From a virus, in the IMG/VR virus record IMGVR_UViG_3300035659_000049, positions 1 to 39,788 of that record: a DNA stretch of 39,788 nt, one strand, 5' to 3'. The translations under genes and the position numbers were made by a program. This document shows positions 38,743 to 39,788 of this stretch, piece after piece (the stretch's first letter is position 1; the number at the start of each line of letters is the position of its first letter). Below the pieces are notes generated by a model. The model had not been told where the DNA came from. It ran no database searches and saw only the letters and a program-made list of their open reading frames with translations.

Positions 38743-39788
38743 TCAGTGTCGGTGACCCATCGGCAAGATACCCTCGGACGCCTTGGGGCCGGGCTTGCGG
38801 ACAATGGCTTCCGTCGTGAGCAACGTGCCGATGATCGAGACCGCGTTCGTGATGGCGCTTCGGGCAACCTTCGTGGGGTCGACGATACCGGCCTCGAACA
38901 TGTTCTTGATGGTCAGGTCGGTAGCGTCAATCCCGAGGAGGTCGTCTTCCAAGTCCCTGACCTTCTCGACGAAGACGTCACCCACCCGACCCGCGTTCTC
39001 GACGATCTGCCGAAGAGGCTCGTCACACGCCCGAAGAACGAGGGCGAAACCTGCCTTCTCCTCCTCCGATTCGGGAAGGCGGTATCCTTCGAGGGAGGTG
39101 TCGCCCTCGGTCCTGGCCTCCAGAAGCTCCTGGACGCGCTGTGCGGCTCTCAAGTAGACAGTCCCGCCTCCAGGGACCACCCCCTCGTCGATCGACGCCT
39201 TGGTGGCGAATAGGGCGTCTTCCATCCGAGCCTTCAGTTCCTTCATCGCCAGCTCGGACGCCGCGCCGACTCGGATGACGCAGATACCCCCGAGGAGCTT
39301 GCCGAGGCGCTCCTTGAGCTTGTCCTTGTCGTACTCCGACCCCGTGCGCTCAGCCGTTTGGCGGAGCTGGCGGAGCCGGCCTTCGAGGGCTTCCGGCTTA
39401 CCCCCACCATCCACGATGGTCGTGTTCTTGGACGTGACCCGGACCTGACGAGCCGACCCGAGCAGCTCACCCGTGATCTGATCGTTCAAGGACATCCCCA
39501 TGTCCTTCGAGATGAGCGTCGCACCCGTGAGGATGGCGATGTCTTCGAGGATGTCCCGCTGGTTCGATCCGAATCCGGGCGACTTCACGAGCTGGGTGAT
39601 GAGGTTCCCCGCCGTCAAGTTGCCGTAGAAGAGCGGGATAGACTCACCGCTGAAGTCCGGGGCGACGATGAGGAGCGGTCGCTTCTCTTTCACCAACCAC
39701 TCCAAGAGCGGGAGCATCTGCCGGACCGCCGAGACGTGATGGTCTGTCACGAGGACGTACGGGTTTTCCAGGACGCTTTCCTGACGCT
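38743..39788 (-). CDS. groEL: GroEL-type chaperonin (partial, N-terminus beyond window)
   Basis: The frame continues upstream of GTG 39750, reading ESVLENPYVLVTDHHVS, which matches the GroEL apical-domain segment before the DLLPLLE-like motif; therefore the true start lies outside the window. Visible are apical-domain pieces (ILEDIAILTGATLISKD), the intermediate domain (GGICVIRVGAASELAMKE), the helix with EGVVPGGGTVYLRAA, and DPTKVARSAITNAVSI in the equatorial domain. About 347 C-terminal codons are shown. The tail ends SEGILPMGHRH and lacks the GGM repeats of bacterial GroEL. Role: likely folds phage virion or replication proteins; no groES is visible. Confidence 0.93.
   Translation of the reverse strand, partial: RQESVLENPYVLVTDHHVSAVRQMLPLLEWLVKEKRPLLIVAPDFSGESIPLFYGNLTAGNLITQLVKSPGFGSNQRDILEDIAILTGATLISKDMGMSLNDQITGELLGSARQVRVTSKNTTIVDGGGKPEALEGRLRQLRQTAERTGSEYDKDKLKERLGKLLGGICVIRVGAASELAMKELKARMEDALFATKASIDEGVVPGGGTVYLRAAQRVQELLEARTEGDTSLEGYRLPESEEEKAGFALVLRACDEPLRQIVENAGRVGDVFVEKVRDLEDDLLGIDATDLTIKNMFEAGIVDPTKVARSAITNAVSIIGTLLTTEAIVRKPGPKASEGILPMGHRH

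Overview
The window looks like part of a large, GC-rich tailed phage genome (Caudoviricetes). It could also be a prophage, but no integrase or att site is visible. Support for a phage: a large terminase next to a probable small subunit, virion-like genes, and a dense one-strand array of replication and recombination genes. Every gene I accept (39, plus two inteins) lies on the minus strand, so transcription runs from high to low coordinates. Genes overlap as ATGA, TGATG or TAATG, or sit within a few bases of each other. The only gaps above 100 bp are 27030-27219 (leader of an SSB-like gene) and about 107 bp at 11063-11169. No stretch over 300 bp lacks a gene. I saw no tRNA, rRNA, CRISPR array or IS element. 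The host cannot be named from the sequence.

In transcription order, the right part (39788-34894) holds a GroEL chaperonin cut by the window edge, a proline-rich protein, two small zinc-ribbon proteins, a membrane zinc metallopeptidase, and the clamp-loader subunits delta' and delta. Next (34879-24072) come a B12-dependent class II ribonucleotide reductase, NAD+-dependent DNA ligase, a RecD2-type helicase, two uncharacterised proteins, a gp32-like SSB, a RuvC-like resolvase and RecA. Then (24071-16379) follow the N-terminal half of SbcC/Rad50, an SbcD/Mre11 nuclease with an intein, a Cas4-like Fe-S nuclease, a small coiled-coil protein, a beta-type sliding clamp and a separate C-terminal half of SbcC, followed by two unknown genes. 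A primase, a degenerate phage metallopeptidase, DnaX and a NusG-FEN fusion protein (16392-11821) complete the replication block.

A two-HTH sigma-like protein (11799-11170) marks the change to virion and packaging genes. These are a BACON-like Ig protein, several structural-type unknowns (one with three copies of a cysteine module), a probable TerS, TerL with an intein in its P-loop, an 84-aa protein and three tandem paralogs, the last cut by the left edge.

Together the genes supply dNTPs (RNR), a bacterial-type clamp and clamp loader (beta, delta, delta', gamma/tau), priming, flap removal, nick sealing, and strand exchange and resolution (RecA, RuvC, SbcCD, RecD2). No DNA polymerase is visible and must lie outside the window or come from the host. 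The most novel points are the NusG-FEN fusion with its LxxW-repeat linker, the SbcC split at the zinc hook across about 4.5 kb, two inteins set in catalytic motifs, the triple-cysteine-module protein, and a structured leader before the SSB gene.
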